A stretch of 64,000 bases of DNA from Agapanthus africanus (Eukaryota; Streptophyta; Magnoliopsida; Asparagales; Amaryllidaceae), in assembly GCA_030015575.1 (NCBI GenBank), contig JASDDO010000001.1, positions 136,667,988 to 136,731,987 on the forward strand, in the 5' to 3' direction. Below, in pieces: positions 48,708-59,450 of the stretch. A program made the translations under genes and the position numbers. Under the pieces are notes generated by a model that did no database searches, was not told the origin of the DNA, and was given only the letters and a program-made list of their open reading frames with translations. Numbering within the stretch: position 1 is the stretch's first letter; each line of letters opens with the position of its first letter.

Positions 48708-50750
48708 TGTTAGTGTTTATGCCCTAGAGGCCATTACTGTATCATACTAGTTTATATATTACTTGATGGAAGCTTGGGATATTCACAGTTGTATATACAA
48801 TATTGCTCGAAATGGTAGTATGCTACTTGGTTTGTCTCTGCTTTAATATATGCATGTGTTTCTTTTAGCATATTGCTGATATACATATTAGTAGAGCCCT
48901 TAGGATCTTTGCTTGATTACCAGCGTTGTGATGGCGCTCACACTCGTGGGAGCTGGGTAATCCATAAGCACATCCTTATACTGGTCCCTGGTCGTTGGAC
49001 TATCGAGACAGGGCATCGATACTCCGGAGTAGACTAGCGTATGCGCTTCTCATCCCAGCGTGGGAGACGGTCTGTCCCACAGCCGTCAGTACGTCGTACT
49101 TGAGATAGTATGCAGGTGCTCGTTAGGTTACGAGTACACTGGACAGGACTCGTCGGGAACTGTTGGTTGGTATTATACCTATCGTCAGTTATCAGTTCCC
49201 AGGTGACATGAGTACAGTTTAGTCCGCTGACTTGACACTGTCACTTCGCCTCGAGTGTGTTCCTACTGCACTTTGATTACTACCCTACCACGGCTCAAAG
49301 GAGTCGTGCAAACAGGTAGTTTTTGGGTGCGGTCCCGAAGCACTTGGAGGCAGTGACGGTTAGACAGGATTCGTCTCTTCCAGTATTGGGGGTTGACATC
49401 GCGCTGTGTCCAGGAGAGCCATTACACGAGTAGTCCCTGGCCAGGGCAAGCGAGATATACTGGTAGGTTTCCAGTGTTATCTCAGGGTGTTCTGGGCTAC
49501 ACTCTGACACGATTTGTACCGCTATTAGGGGACTGACGTTCACCGCCCCCTAGGCCCGCCATGCGATGTATCAGATGAACAGACCGGACTGTACGGAGAC
49601 TGTCACATACAGGCTCAGTAGGAGTTCAGATGGGGTTCACCTCGTCGGTCTTCTTATCGACATCTACCTGGGGACCGTTACATACAGCTAGTGCCGCTTA
49701 CGGTCTGTGGTTAAACCCACTGCCAGCGTAGTGTCGAGTCTTTAGAGTCCCACACAGAGAGCTATTCACCTTTAGGCAAAATGAGTAGAGGTCGCATGGT
49801 TTTGCGACAGGGCTCGTTCACATCCGCGCACTTGTGCACGTTTGCTGTCCGGACAACTTATACTAGCGGGCTTTGGTTTAAGCCAGATCCTAGTATAGAT
49901 TTGGGATTGGTTTTATCTCATTGTATTCATGTTCCTCGGATCACGAATACGGGTGCGTATGCACAGTTGCTTGAGACAGAGGGAGAGGACTTTGATTAGG
50001 GTTAATGACTATTGTCATTTTATTAACCCTAATGCTTATGTGTGTATTATGGTTAATTAATATTAGTTTAAATAATTGTGCATGGTTATGGTTGTTGACC
50101 ATTTGACCTCCTTGACTTGTTGACCTAGGTTGACACTTTGACCATCATCATTTCATTTGGAAGATGCTCTTTGATCCTTGCAAATTGTATTAAAAATGAA
50201 ATGATAATGGTCATGTCTTGATTAACCATGACAATTATCTAGCTAATTATTTAATTATAATAATTCACACATATATGAGAGAATGCTTCATATTTTCTCT
50301 CATTCTAATTTTTACTTTCTCTCTCTTGTTCTTCCTCTCCCTCAAGCTCTCCCCTCTCATGTGTTGAGAAACACTTGAAGCTTGAGAAAAACCCTTTCTT
50401 GATAATCTCTACTCTCATCTAGGGTTCTAGAATTAGCACTTCTTGCATCCTAGTTATTTCTAGTTTGGAGTTGAAGCCAAAGGTTGAGGCTTTCGGGTGG
50501 ATCTTTCTTCGACGTGAGAAGACGACAAAGGTGACCTCTTTCCACTACTCCAAGGAGCAAGGAGAGAAGGACATAAAGCCCTAGGTATAACCTTTCTAAC
50601 ACTTAGCTAGTTTCTAGTTAGCTTTAGCTTGTTTTTATTTAGCAAAGATCCTTCTTTGTCTAGTCCATGTTGCCTAAGTTGATAAAAATCAGATTTTTAT
50701 TCCGTTTTCCGCCTCCCCGTAAGTACCGGGGTGGGCAACGTGGACTTACT
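48708..50750 (+). mobile_element. CopA 3' LTR
   Basis: 2043 bp, TGTTAGTGTTTATGCCC to ggacttact (the 5' LTR has ggacttaca, so the terminal A is changed). A gggaactg...cagttccc inverted repeat spans 49156-49200. The pyrimidine-rich stretch at 50296-50360 after acatatatgagag is a plausible start of transcription. No gene. Confidence 0.93.
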
Positions 50751-51114
50751 GTAATCACAATTCTTCATCACTTCTATAGATTCGATCGATTCCTACGAGC
50801 CTCATTATAAATCTTGATAGTTCATTAGATTTGGACATCTTCTAGAATTTTATTGATTCTTGATCTTTAGATCTAGTTCTTACTATTCTTAAAACTAAAT
50901 TTCAAAATTCTTGAATCTATTTTCTTGCAATTTTTCTTTTATCTTTTCATTTCAACTCATCTAAAACGAAAGCGAGCAAAACACATATCTCAGTGGACGG
51001 TTTGTATTCATTAATGCGCTACATCGACACCGTTAATTGATTGCGGTAAAAATTTCTTTAGTTGTGATCTTTACACATCTTTCTAAACACGACACACCAA
51101 GAATCGATCAATCA
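50751..51114 (+). mobile_element. AthX 3' LTR, right part
   Basis: It matches LTR1 from 22201 (gtaatcacaa) to its end at 22564 (gatcaatca). After it the GypA LTR resumes with a G-run. Confidence 0.92.
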
Positions 51115-51153
51115 GGGGGGGTTCCTCTGTGCAAGACTTGAAGTCTTCGGTCC

Positions 51154-51161
51154 TTTATATA
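51154..51161 (-). promoter_or_regulatory. TATA box of the GypA LTR
   Basis: Minus strand tatataaa, with the LTR's expected transcription start about 30 nt further on, at about 51120-51125. The AthX insertion begins at 51114, so promoter and transcribed body are now 30 kb apart. Confidence 0.6.
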
Positions 51162-51230
51162 GGGGTGGCTGATTTGTTGAATCAGTTAAGGAAATCTTCC
51201 CTCCGATTGATTTGAGAATGTTTCCCACCG

Positions 51231-51453
51231 TTGGATCTTTGATCTAAGGGCTTCTATTTTATAGAAGGCAATCTTCTTGTTTTTAATAAGATTGGGAAAA
51301 TATTTTCCCATACAAAACTTATTTTGTATCTTGGTGATTTTTAATCACCATTGGATCTTTGATCCAACGCTGCTCTAATTTTCAGAGGTAATTTGATGAC
51401 TTTTAGTCATCTTTGTTGGATTTTTGATCCAAGGGTGGGGAACATTTAGTTCC
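51231..51453 (-). repeat. Conserved-loop hairpin series in GypA U3
   Basis: Eleven consecutive inverted repeats with arms of 4-7 bp: ttggatc/gatcyaa (51231, 51351, and a variant at 51416), cttct/agaag (51251), aatctt/aagatt (51270), gggaaaa/ttttccc (51294), tacaaaa/ttttgta (51311), ggtgat/atcacc (51333), ctct/agag (51373), gatgac/gtcatc (51395) and ggaac/gttcc (51439). Loops are mostly ttt, tttta or attta. Confidence 0.88.
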
Positions 51454-51454
51454 A

Positions 51455-51770
51455 GTGCTAGCACTCTCGTGCTTTGCACGTGAGCGTTGCATCAGAGTAT
51501 TTGACTCTTCGTGCTAGCGCATTTAGCGCTAGCACTCTTGTACTTTGCACGTGAGCGCTGCATCAGAGTCTTTGACTCTTGGTGCTAGCGCACTTAGCGC
51601 TAGCGCTCTCGTGCTTTGCACGTGAGCGCTGCATCAGAGTCTTTGACGCTTAGCGCTGGCGCTGCTAGCGCGAGCGCTCTCGTGCTTTGCATGTGAGCGC
51701 TGTATTAGAGTCTTTGACTCCTAGCGCTGGCGCATTTAGCGCAAGCGCTTTTATGAAGCGCTGCTTCATT
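51455..51770 (-). repeat. AGCGCT-rich tandem repeats with hairpins in GypA U3
   Basis: Four units of about 70-75 bp in the order cgtgc-ttt-gcacg, agagtc-ttt-gactct, gctagcgc-attta-gcgctagc. The stem at 51511-51535 has 10-bp perfect arms around attta. Same theme as 20098-20465. Confidence 0.85.
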
Positions 51771-51820
51771 TCAAATTTCAAAATTTTAACAGAGCTTTGC
51801 TCTGATTGGGGGAAACAACA

Positions 51821-52720
51821 GGTGTCCGATTAAATATGTGTACAGGCTACACAGACTCTAATCGGATAGTTGATAATACTTGTGGCTTAGGATTAAGCCG
51901 GATTATTAAATCAGGTTTTGATTTAATAATTTATATATATATATATATATATTATATGTATTCTAGTATTGTAGTTCACTGTTCATTTTCTCTCTGGGCT
52001 ATTCGTATTTTTGTACGAATACGCGTATATGTATTTCAATACGTATACCAGGTTGTATTCCGTATTTATACGGAATTACTTCTTGAAGATTGCCACCTTA
52101 TTACATGATTTTCCTTTTTAGAAAATCATTTTGGAAATGAGGTAGAGGGGTGAGTTGGCATGAGCATGTCTTGGCATGTAGAGATGCATGGCTCTTTGTA
52201 TTTTATTTGAAAAATGGAGGAGATATTTTGATTGCATAATTGAAAATAGCTTAGCCATATTCTCCACATGACATCCATGATTGATTCATCACTTGCTTGA
52301 TGACTCTCACACTCTCACTCTTGAGAGACTTAGCCATTTTCCTTGGTTTCTCATGCCACTAATTTCCTCACCTCCTCCTCCTTCTTCTTGTATTTCTCAT
52401 TTGAGCATTTGATATGAGAGATAAAGAAAGTGAGATATTCCTACACCTCCACTCTCCATTGCTAGCAACCTTAGAGCATCGGTTGCCTCGCTTGGCGAGG
52501 CTGGAGCCTGCGTCGTTTCCCTCAGGTGGATCATCATCGATGGAGGAATACTGGCAACCAAATTCGATCCGTGACCCCTAGGAGCTAATGAAGGTGGTAG
52601 AAGACCGAAGGACTTGGTTCATTCGGTATAACATTCTAACCTAGTAGTTTATCTCTCTTTAGTTTGCTAGTATAGGTTTATGGTTTTGATCTTGGAGTGG
52701 GTTTTGTTTCCGCCAAAATT
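51821..52720 (+). mobile_element. Remnant of a Copia LTR
   Basis: taaatcaggttttgatttaataattt resembles CopB LTR 61464-61490, and the end part (gaaggac...ggtataac..tctaac, followed by gttttgtttccgcc) parallels the last 200 bp of the CopA LTR. Its start is missing because GypA inserted here; the right end fades near 52720. It contains a (ta)n run at 51933-51953. No gene. Confidence 0.5.
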
Positions 52721-52870
52721 TTTGAACGCCAGTTTTTGTTCTGCATCGGCCACGGTAGATGGCCAGGGCATCGGCAAAACCCAGCACATTTTATTCTGCA
52801 TGATTGTCTGCTCTCTGCGTGAGTACTTTAGCTCGTCAGTCTTCTTCTTGTTTGAATTTTCATTCTGCTA
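52721..52870. other. Unassigned short stretch
   Basis: 150 bp between the Copia LTR remnant and the repeats of GypB. It contains atcggccacggtagatggcc and a nearby gcatcgg repeat; nothing further is seen. Confidence 0.4.
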
Positions 52871-53200
52871 CAAGTGTTAGGTCGTAGGCCGTTGCCTGGA
52901 TTTTTAGATAACGATCGCGGCAAGTGTTAGGTCGTAGGTTGTTGCCCGGCTTTTTTGATGACGATCGCCTTTTTAGATGACGATCGCGCATCGAGTATGA
53001 GTCGAATAATAGCCAAGTGTAGGAAGGTCGGTACCCTCCCTCTCCCCGGAGTCGAGGTGGCGATCGTTCATTTAGGATGAATCAAAAGGTATCCCAAGGC
53101 TAGGAAGGTCAGTATCCGTCCATACCTCGGAGTCGAGGTGACGACCACGTGTTTTAGCAGGAGTAGAAAATCAACCAAGTTAGAATAGGTCGTCCATAAC
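52871..53200 (-). repeat. Short tandem repeats, 50-90 bp units, left of the 86-bp array
   Basis: caagtgttaggtcgtagg occurs twice (52871 and 52921) with gatgacgatcgc-type endings. Then two units of about 90 bp contain taggaaggtc and cggagtcgaggt (53024-53060 and 53101-53140). It is assigned to the GypB 3' region by position. Confidence 0.65.
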
Positions 53201-53259
53201 TGATTCTTCCTTAATGTGGGTCCTAGATCCATGTCTTCGTAGGGTAGGAATCTACCCCC

Positions 53260-54420
53260 CCGTAGTTTAGCCGAGCAGGAATATGCACGGTGGCCTCTGT
53301 AGGAGGGCTTTAGATCCTTAGCGTTGATGGGTAGGAAGCTACCCGCTAGGGATGGACCGGGCAGGTAAGCTGCACGGTGGCCTCTGTAGGAGGGCTTTAG
53401 ATCCTTAGCGTTGATGGGTAGGAAACTACCCACTAGGGATGGACCGGGCAGGGGAGCTACTCGGTCGCCTCGCGAGGAGGGCTTTGGATCCACAGCTTTG
53501 TTGGGCAGGAGGCTACACGCTGGTGGATGACCGAGCAAGAAGCTACTTGGTCGCCTCGTGAGGAAGGCCTTAGATCCACAGCGTTGTTGGGCAGGAGGCT
53601 ACCCGCTAGTGGATAACCAAGCAGGAAGCTACTCGGTCGCCTTATAGGAAGGGCTTTAGATCCACATCGTTTGTTTGGCAGGAGGCCACCCACTGGTGGA
53701 TGACCGAGCAGGAAGCTACTCGGTTGTCTCGTGAGGAGGGCTTTAGATCCTTAGCATAGTTGGGTAGGAAGCTACCCGGTAAGGATGGACCAGCAGGAAA
53801 TTGCTCAGCGGCCTCTTGATGAGGGCTTTAGATCCTTAGCGTTGATGGGTAGGAAGCTACCCGCTAGGGATGGACGGGTAGGGCTGCTCGGTCACTTCAC
53901 GAGGAGGGATTTGGATCCACAGCGTTGTTGGGCAGGAGGCTACCCTCTGGTGGATGACCGAGAAGGAAGCTACTCGGTCGTCTCGTGAGGAGGGCTTTGG
54001 ATCCACAGCGTTGTCGGACAGGAGGCTACTCGCTGGTGGATGACCGAGCAGGAAGCTACTCGGTCACCTCGTGAAGAAGGCTTTAGATCCTTAGCGTAGT
54101 TGGGTAGGAAGATACCCGCTAGGGATGGACCGGGCAGATAATTGCTCGACGGCCTCTTGATAAGGGCTTTAGATCCTTAGCGTAGTTAGGTAGGAAGCTA
54201 CCCGCTAGGGATGGGCCAGCAAAAAATTGCTCGGCGGCCTCTTGATGAGAGCTTTAGATCCTTAGCGTAAATGGGTAGGAAGCTACCCGCTAGGGATGGA
54301 CCGCCAGGAAATTGCTCGATAGCCTCTTGATGAGGGATTTAGATCCTTAGTGTAAATGGATAGGAAGCTACCCACTAGGGATGAACCGGGCAGGAAGCCG
54401 CTCGGTCTTATTTTAAAGAG
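53260..54420 (-). repeat. 86-bp tandem repeat, about 13 copies, GypB 3' region
   Basis: The core gggctttagatcc recurs at 53305, 53392, 53479, 53566, 53651, 53738, 53823, 53906, 53992, 54079, 54164, 54249 and 54334, a period of 83-87 bp. Each unit carries gggtag-gaag-ctaccc or ccgag...ctcgg inverted repeats with a gaag loop. Units alternate between a gatccttagcg and a gatccacagcg type. Because 87 is a multiple of three, long open frames appear on the minus strand; I do not regard them as genes. Tandem repeats in the 3' region are known for Tat/Ogre elements. Confidence 0.9.
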
Positions 54421-54636
54421 CAGGCGGGTCCGCTCGGTGGACCTTTTGCTCAAGGGTTTCCAGCAAAGATTGATCGTTACATCAACTAGGCGAACGAGGA
54501 ACCTGGGGAGTCCGTCGCATCTAGGGTTCTTAAATACTGTCGAAGGGAACGGATCGATGCTGCATCGGATCGGTTGGAAGGGATTTCCTCGGTATACCAT
54601 CAACAAAGCGACCTTGATCTCCGACCCCCTTTTTTG
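54421..54636 (-). other. GypB 3' region between repeats and solo LTR
   Basis: No recognisable gene or repeat; presumed untranslated GypB sequence continuing at 58228. Confidence 0.45.
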
Positions 54637-57600
54637 TGTCATGCCCCGCTTCCCAAAATACGGAATACGAGGGGTTGACAAGGCCAGCCATGCTCCTACG
54701 GTCAAGAAAACATCCCGCCGTAGTCACACTTCGGCTTCTAGTTTTACGTGGTAATCAGTGAACAATGCACAGGTAATGAGAAATACAGTAACTGAAACAA
54801 AACAAATACAACGAACTAACCTGATGGAGATCAAAAGAGTATAGCTCTAGATAGCTGATCAAGATGTCCGCGATGTACGTCTGGTCCTGGTCCAAGCTAG
54901 ACCCACTTCTCACTCTGAGCATGCATACTCAGGTCGTCAGAGCGACGCGATAGCAATATATATAGGTGCAAGTGGTAACTCGTACAGTAATAATTGATAT
55001 ATAACAGTAAACCAAGATAGTAAAGATGTGAACATGAAGTAGTCAATACGGGTGTCTAATAGAGCAGGTGTACAGTAAAGCAGTAAAATAGTATGTCAGA
55101 TGTGTCGATTCAGTAAGCAATGCATGTCAATGTCACTATCCTTATTAGTCTCTAAGTCTCACTGTACAGGTCACTAAGCCTATCGTCAGTCCAAGTGTGA
55201 GAGTCAACCACTCTTGAGTATCCCCCACCCAAGGGTAGGACCCAAGGGCAAGGGACCACGGGCCCAAAAGAACGCACGGTAATAATCAGTGATAACCCTG
55301 TAAATCTCCATATATCTCCATATATGCCGGCATGGGACTCCCGAGATTCTGTTGAACTCACACTCAAACTACCCCACATCCCATGGTCTATATCAAACGC
55401 CAACCATAGACTCAAATACCAGCCGGTCCATGACGAGTCTACGCGAGAACTGAAGACAGGGTCTCCATCAAGCATGTCTCGACTGATACCCAAGATCAAT
55501 GGACAGTGTTTGGTGCCTTACCTGTGACACCCATACAAGTGCTTCCATAAGTGTCCCATACCACTTATAGTCATACTTATACGCGTCCCACAGACGTCGA
55601 CAATGCAATAAATCAATGGGGTCCACTGATTGTGTACAAGTACGTGTCACTTTCACTTACCCATTCATGCTTAAACACTAACGTACTTGCCACATTCAAA
55701 CACTAAAACCGAACACTGGGTAATGTACATGATCACTAGGTTACCAATGCGATAACATATATGTAATGTGATGAGAATACGATAATTCAGGCATAATTAA
55801 GAAGTCATAAGCCGGTGTCCTATCACTTGCATAATTTATCATAAATCCTACGTGCAAAATTTAGAAAGTCAATGAACATGGGATGAGGAGTATGTTTGAT
55901 TATCTATCCAGAAAATTTAGTTTCACTTTAATCGGGTTTCAGGATCACTAGATATGGCTATTTCATTTTAAGCGTTCACTGCTAGAAATCCGGTTTCAGA
56001 ATCAGAAGTCCGTTTCGTAACGCATTTTAATCCCAGTTGGGATCGGAATTTAGTGATGCTACAGTTGAATGAAATTTAGAGTTTTCAATGAGGTTTCTAA
56101 CGCAATTGGCAGATTAGTATTATATTATGCCAACATAGAGTTATTGCCAGATTTAGTTGGGGTGTAAAATCTGCTTCTGCAAAATTCAGCAAGACATGAC
56201 GACAAGGTAAAATGAATTAAAAATATCAAACGGTTGAAGAAACCAGTGGAACTAGTCGAGTAAGAAAGCTAATCCAATTTCCTACGTAACGATATAGGAT
56301 TCAGCGCATTCTCTTACATGAGCAGTGATGAACCCCTAACAACAGGGTTAACCGGGATTTCTATTCTGGACTGCAGTCCAGAATCACAATCCACCACAGT
56401 TATCTCTATCATAATGTACTACCATTCAGTGATCAGCAATACATTACAGTGGGTTAAATAGTTATCTTCGATACGAACCATCGAACGCTAAGATCCGATT
56501 TATACACAATTTATCATAAATTTTATAGAAAGGGGTGTATGAAGGTTTTCAGGTTTTACAACGGAAACCGAGACCACATTTTATGTGAGTAAACGACATA
56601 TCTTTGGAACCAAAGTCTCAAGGAATATTTCTAACTACTCGGGCCATCACATTTCATATTTTGCCGTCAATTTAACATGAGTTTCCTATTCGGCCGTGCA
56701 TCGAGTACTTGAATTATACGATTCACGTAAAAGAGTTTGCGACAATTATAGTAATTAGAATTGTAACATATCCAAGTAGCATGAAGCAAGTATTAAACTT
56801 GCCTGAAGACGTGTCGACGCTAGTCCGCCAGCAGTAATAGCACGATCGCGTCACGGGCGCAGCACAGGTTCGGCCTTTGGAATCAGATAATTGTACTCAA
56901 TCCAGTTAATCTCCGTACATTCATTCTCCGCACTGCTCCAGGTTGTTTCATGATTTGGTGTGAGGGAGGTAGAGGTGCTGAGAGAGAGAGATCTTTAGAG
57001 AGACGGAAAGAGAGAGAGATTTAGAGAGAGACAGAGAGAGAGAGAGAGATTTAGAGAGAGAGAGACAGAGAGAGACAGAGAGAGAGAGAGAGGGATTTGC
57101 AGTGAGACAGCGGGAGACAGATTTACTTGGCGACGACGAGGGGGTCGACGGAGGCGCCGGTGGTCGTGCTGGGGAGTCGACGGCGGCAGCGAGGGAAGCT
57201 CGTCGTGGTGTGGGGGAGGCGTTTTGTGTTCGGCGGTGGGGGCTTAGCGTGTAGGCGGTAGGTGAAGTGGTTGGGTGCAGGGTCTGAAGAGGAGTGGGGC
57301 TGACGAGGTTGCTGTGCTCCAGCGGTGATAGACGGCGGTGTCAGGACCTCCGGAGGCGGTCGCCGCAGGGGAAACTCGATGGGTTGTGGTGTAGGAGTTG
57401 GGTTGAGAGAGGAGGTGGGGAAGGAAGTTGTGGCGTTGTGTTTGATGGAGGTTGGAGGGTTCGACACTCGACTGTGTGTTGGGTGTGCAGGGGGGTCGAG
57501 CTCGGCGGTTGAAAATGGTGAGGAGGGTGTTGAGGGGGAGAACGAGAGTGAGGGGAGAGGGAGAGAGGTAGAGGGACGAGAGGGGATGAGGGCTAAGGGC

Positions 57601-58227
57601 ACGCGGTCGTAGGAACGTGGGTCGGCGAGCGGGCGCGTTGGTGACGTGGAGGGGGAAACGGGTGGAGTGCGCGTGGAGGAAGAAAATAAGAGGAGCGAGA
57701 AAAGTTTTAGAGAGAAGGGAGAAGAAACGCTAGCGGGTCGGGTCGGGTTCGACGGCGGGCGCGGGTAAGGAATGGGCTTGGGAGCTTTGGGCCGGGAAAG
57801 GATTGTGCCGGAGTTTAAAGATTTGGTATTTTAATTAAATTTGAATTCTCTTTGGGCTGAAGGAAGGGTTGTTGGGCCGGCTAGGGATTTTAACAAAAAT
57901 AAAAAGGGGTAGGAGAAAGGAAATGAGCTGCGGTTAAAAATGGGAAATTAGACTAAGATGAAATAGGGTTTAGGTTTAAAGGAAATAAAATAAAAATCGA
58001 AAATAGATGTGGGGAAGTGGCCCGGCTAATAAGAGGGAAGAAAAATATGGAAGGAAAAGTAGAAGACGAATTTGAAGAATTGGGGACAGAGTAAAATAAA
58101 GGAAAGAAGGATGAAAGGGAAAAGGGCTCAGGGTTTTTAAAACAATAAATGAATAATAATAATAAAATAAGTAAATTTAAGAGTAACAAAATACGGATGT
58201 TGATATACAAAAGGACTTGGTATTACA
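54637..58227 (-). mobile_element. Probable Gypsy-type solo LTR, minus strand
   Basis: Minus strand begins TGTAATACCAAG (58227) and ends GGGAAGCGGGGCATGACA (54637), closely matching the terminal form of the solo LTR at 1540-4861. 5-bp flanks are ttttg (54632-54636) and tgttg (58228-58232), one mismatch apart. 3591 bp with no PBS, PPT or pol. It contains a GC-rich segment (57120-57780) and a GA microsatellite. An alternative is an unrelated low-copy insert. Confidence 0.6.
56978..57110. repeat. GA-rich microsatellite
   Basis: A run of gaga units interrupted by gagattt and gagaca, inside the solo LTR. On the minus strand it is a CT-rich tract, as in the 5' untranslated part of LTR transcripts. 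Confidence 0.9.
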
Positions 58228-58474
58228 TGTTGTAATTTCTGTAAGGCGGAGGAGCTCATAATACCTTCTTAATGAATAGGGTTCATCTTGTTGATGTGTA
58301 TTGTCTCTTTTTATCCCCTCAATATATTTTACACAATTTTTAAAACAAACCTAAGGGTCTCGGAACCGAGAAAAGAAACAAAAGTTGTGCAAAAGGTCTC
58401 CTTTATGAGAGGGCCTAGCTTAAAAGTTTTAATTCAATATCAATAAGAATTACATTGTTTCAAAAGAAGAAGGC
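58228..58474 (-). other. GypB sequence directly after pol
   Basis: About 250 bp of A/T-rich sequence after the integrase stop. No gene or structure seen. Confidence 0.5.
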
Positions 58475-59450
58475 GTGCTTATTTGTACAATTTGAGTTTT
58501 TCAGCGTTGTAGGGCCGAAGAAACTTATGCCCCCCGACGTCTTGTAAGCGATACGCTCCACCGGGAAATGCTTCTGCTACGAGGAATGGTCCGTCCAATT
58601 TCGGGGAGAATTTATACAGCCTTGCTTAGTCCACAAACTCGTTCCTTCATAGGTCCAGATCTCCCATCTTGAAGGCCCTATTCTCTTTTGCGGGTGTTGT
58701 AGTAGAGAGTGGTTTTCTGTTGATAGGAGGCTGCTCTGATCTGTGCTCGATCCCGCTTTTCCAATAATACGTCCAAGTTAGTCCAGAGTGTCGAGATGTT
58801 CACTTCATCATCGAAGTGTTCGACCCTATAACTGGGCAGTCCGATCTTAGCCGGGACCATCGCCTTGGTACCGTAGCAGAGGCTGAATAGGGTTTCTCCC
58901 GTGGTTGTTTTCTTCAAGGTCCGCAATGCCCATAGCACCCGCGGCAATTCCCCGACCCAGCTGCCTTATCTTCCTTCTAAGCGAGCCCTGCTGTGTCCGT
59001 GTATGACTCCTCGGTTTGCTACCTTGGCTTGTCTGTTGCATTGCAGATGCATGACCGTGGCAAACTTCATTAGTATGTGGTAGTCGCTACAAAATTCTTT
59101 TACTTTGTCATTTTCGAAGTAGGTCCCATGATAGGTAACGATGCACCTCGGGATTCCAACTCAAGTGATGATGTTTTTTTGCAAGAACTTTATAGTAGAG
59201 GCGGCGTCTGGTTTTCTGATGGGCACGGCTTCTATCCACTTCGTGAAGTAATCTACCGCGACAAGGATGTATTTGTGACCGCTTGTGCCGGTAGGGAGTT
59301 GGCCCACCATATCCATCCCCTATTGTGTAAACGGCCAAGGGGAATTGAGGGGCGTTAGCTCGGTAGCGGGGAGACGAGTTATGCTGCCGCGGAGTTGGCA
59401 GTTCTTGCATCTTCAAAATCGTTGCCCGGCTCTACGGTGGGTGACGCGGT
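58475..59450 (-). pseudogene. pol: GypB integrase remnant
   Basis: Minus strand, mostly one frame. PWPFTQ-GMDMVGQLPTG and VAVDYFTKWIEAVP mark the core. The second catalytic site reads IVTYHGTYF (family TDNGTQF: Asp lost) and the third reads RQAKVANR (family GQAEVANR: Glu lost), so two of the three metal ligands are gone. The C-terminal part has TTTGETLFSLCYGTKAM, LPSYRVEHFDDEVN and ends AYRLQD...LRPYNAEKLK. In-frame stops lie near 59321 (TAG, Trp position), 59165 (TGA) and 58972 (TAA), with further damage around 58675. Tat lineage by similarity to GypA and RIRE2-like elements. Confidence 0.88.

Larger units (their letters stand above)
29063..50750 (+). mobile_element. CopA: Ty1/Copia retrotransposon with LARD inside
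   Basis: 5' LTR 29063-30699 (truncated at its start), PBS 30701-30712, leader, gag-pol 32778-48693 interrupted by the LARD, PPT 48694-48707, 3' LTR 48708-50750. It inserted into the second AthX LTR. The right flank continues at AthX position 22201 with gtaat, the probable 5-bp target; the left copy of that target is lost in the deletion. Removing the LARD leaves about 9.7 kb of Copia sequence with one nonsense codon. Confidence 0.92.
20846..51114 (+). mobile_element. AthX: Athila-like gag-protease retrotransposon without RT or integrase
   Basis: LTRs begin TGATCAGT and end GATCAATCA. LTR1 is 20846-22564; LTR2 is 27884-29062 plus 50751-51114, split by CopA. The PBS at 22567 is of the tRNA-Asp type and the PPT lies before 27884. 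It inserted into a G-run of the GypA LTR (gggga left, ggggg right as 5-bp flanks). Gag and protease are of Athila type but no RT, RNase H or integrase is found between 26590 and 27883, so it would need enzymes in trans. Many LTR1/LTR2 differences are C/T or G/A. Own length without CopA is about 8.6 kb. Confidence 0.85.
1..51820 (-). mobile_element. GypA: Tat-lineage Ty3/Gypsy retrotransposon, minus strand, left end outside window
   Basis: Seen: a minus-strand series of gag, protease, RT, RNase H and integrase with no chromodomain (18824 down to 8636), a primer-binding-like site at 18953-18969 and a 5' LTR whose two halves are 18975-20845 and 51115-51820. The 3' LTR is not in the window. Downstream of pol lie a repeat-rich 3' region and a plus-strand (antisense) gene, an arrangement known in Tat-lineage elements. 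Later insertions inside it are a solo LTR at 1540-4861, a Copia solo LTR at 11753-13647 and the AthX/CopA/LARD nest at 20846-51114. The right boundary at 51820 rests on a TG...CA terminus and on adjoining sequence that resembles a Copia LTR. The matching target duplication cannot be checked because the other end is missing. Confidence 0.8.
51115..51820 (-). mobile_element. GypA 5' LTR, U3 half
   Basis: Upstream (in minus orientation) part of the LTR, starting TGTTGTTTCCCCC at 51820. It contains a TATA box, a run of hairpins and AGCGCT-rich tandem repeats comparable to the other half at 18975-20845. The boundary at 51820 is inferred from the TG terminus and from Copia-LTR-like sequence beyond it. 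Confidence 0.65.

Noticed and set aside
53068..53538. 156-residue minus-strand frame with 29-residue repeats
   Set aside because: It is the 86/87-bp tandem repeat read in one frame; repeat length divisible by three explains it.
53260..54420. Regularly spaced repeats that could look like a CRISPR array
   Set aside because: Repeats are contiguous 86-bp units with no unique spacers, in a plant retrotransposon.
57123..57602. 159-residue Pro/Ser-rich minus-strand frame
   Set aside because: Low-complexity product of a GC-rich segment next to a GA microsatellite inside a probable LTR; no domain, no splice or promoter support.
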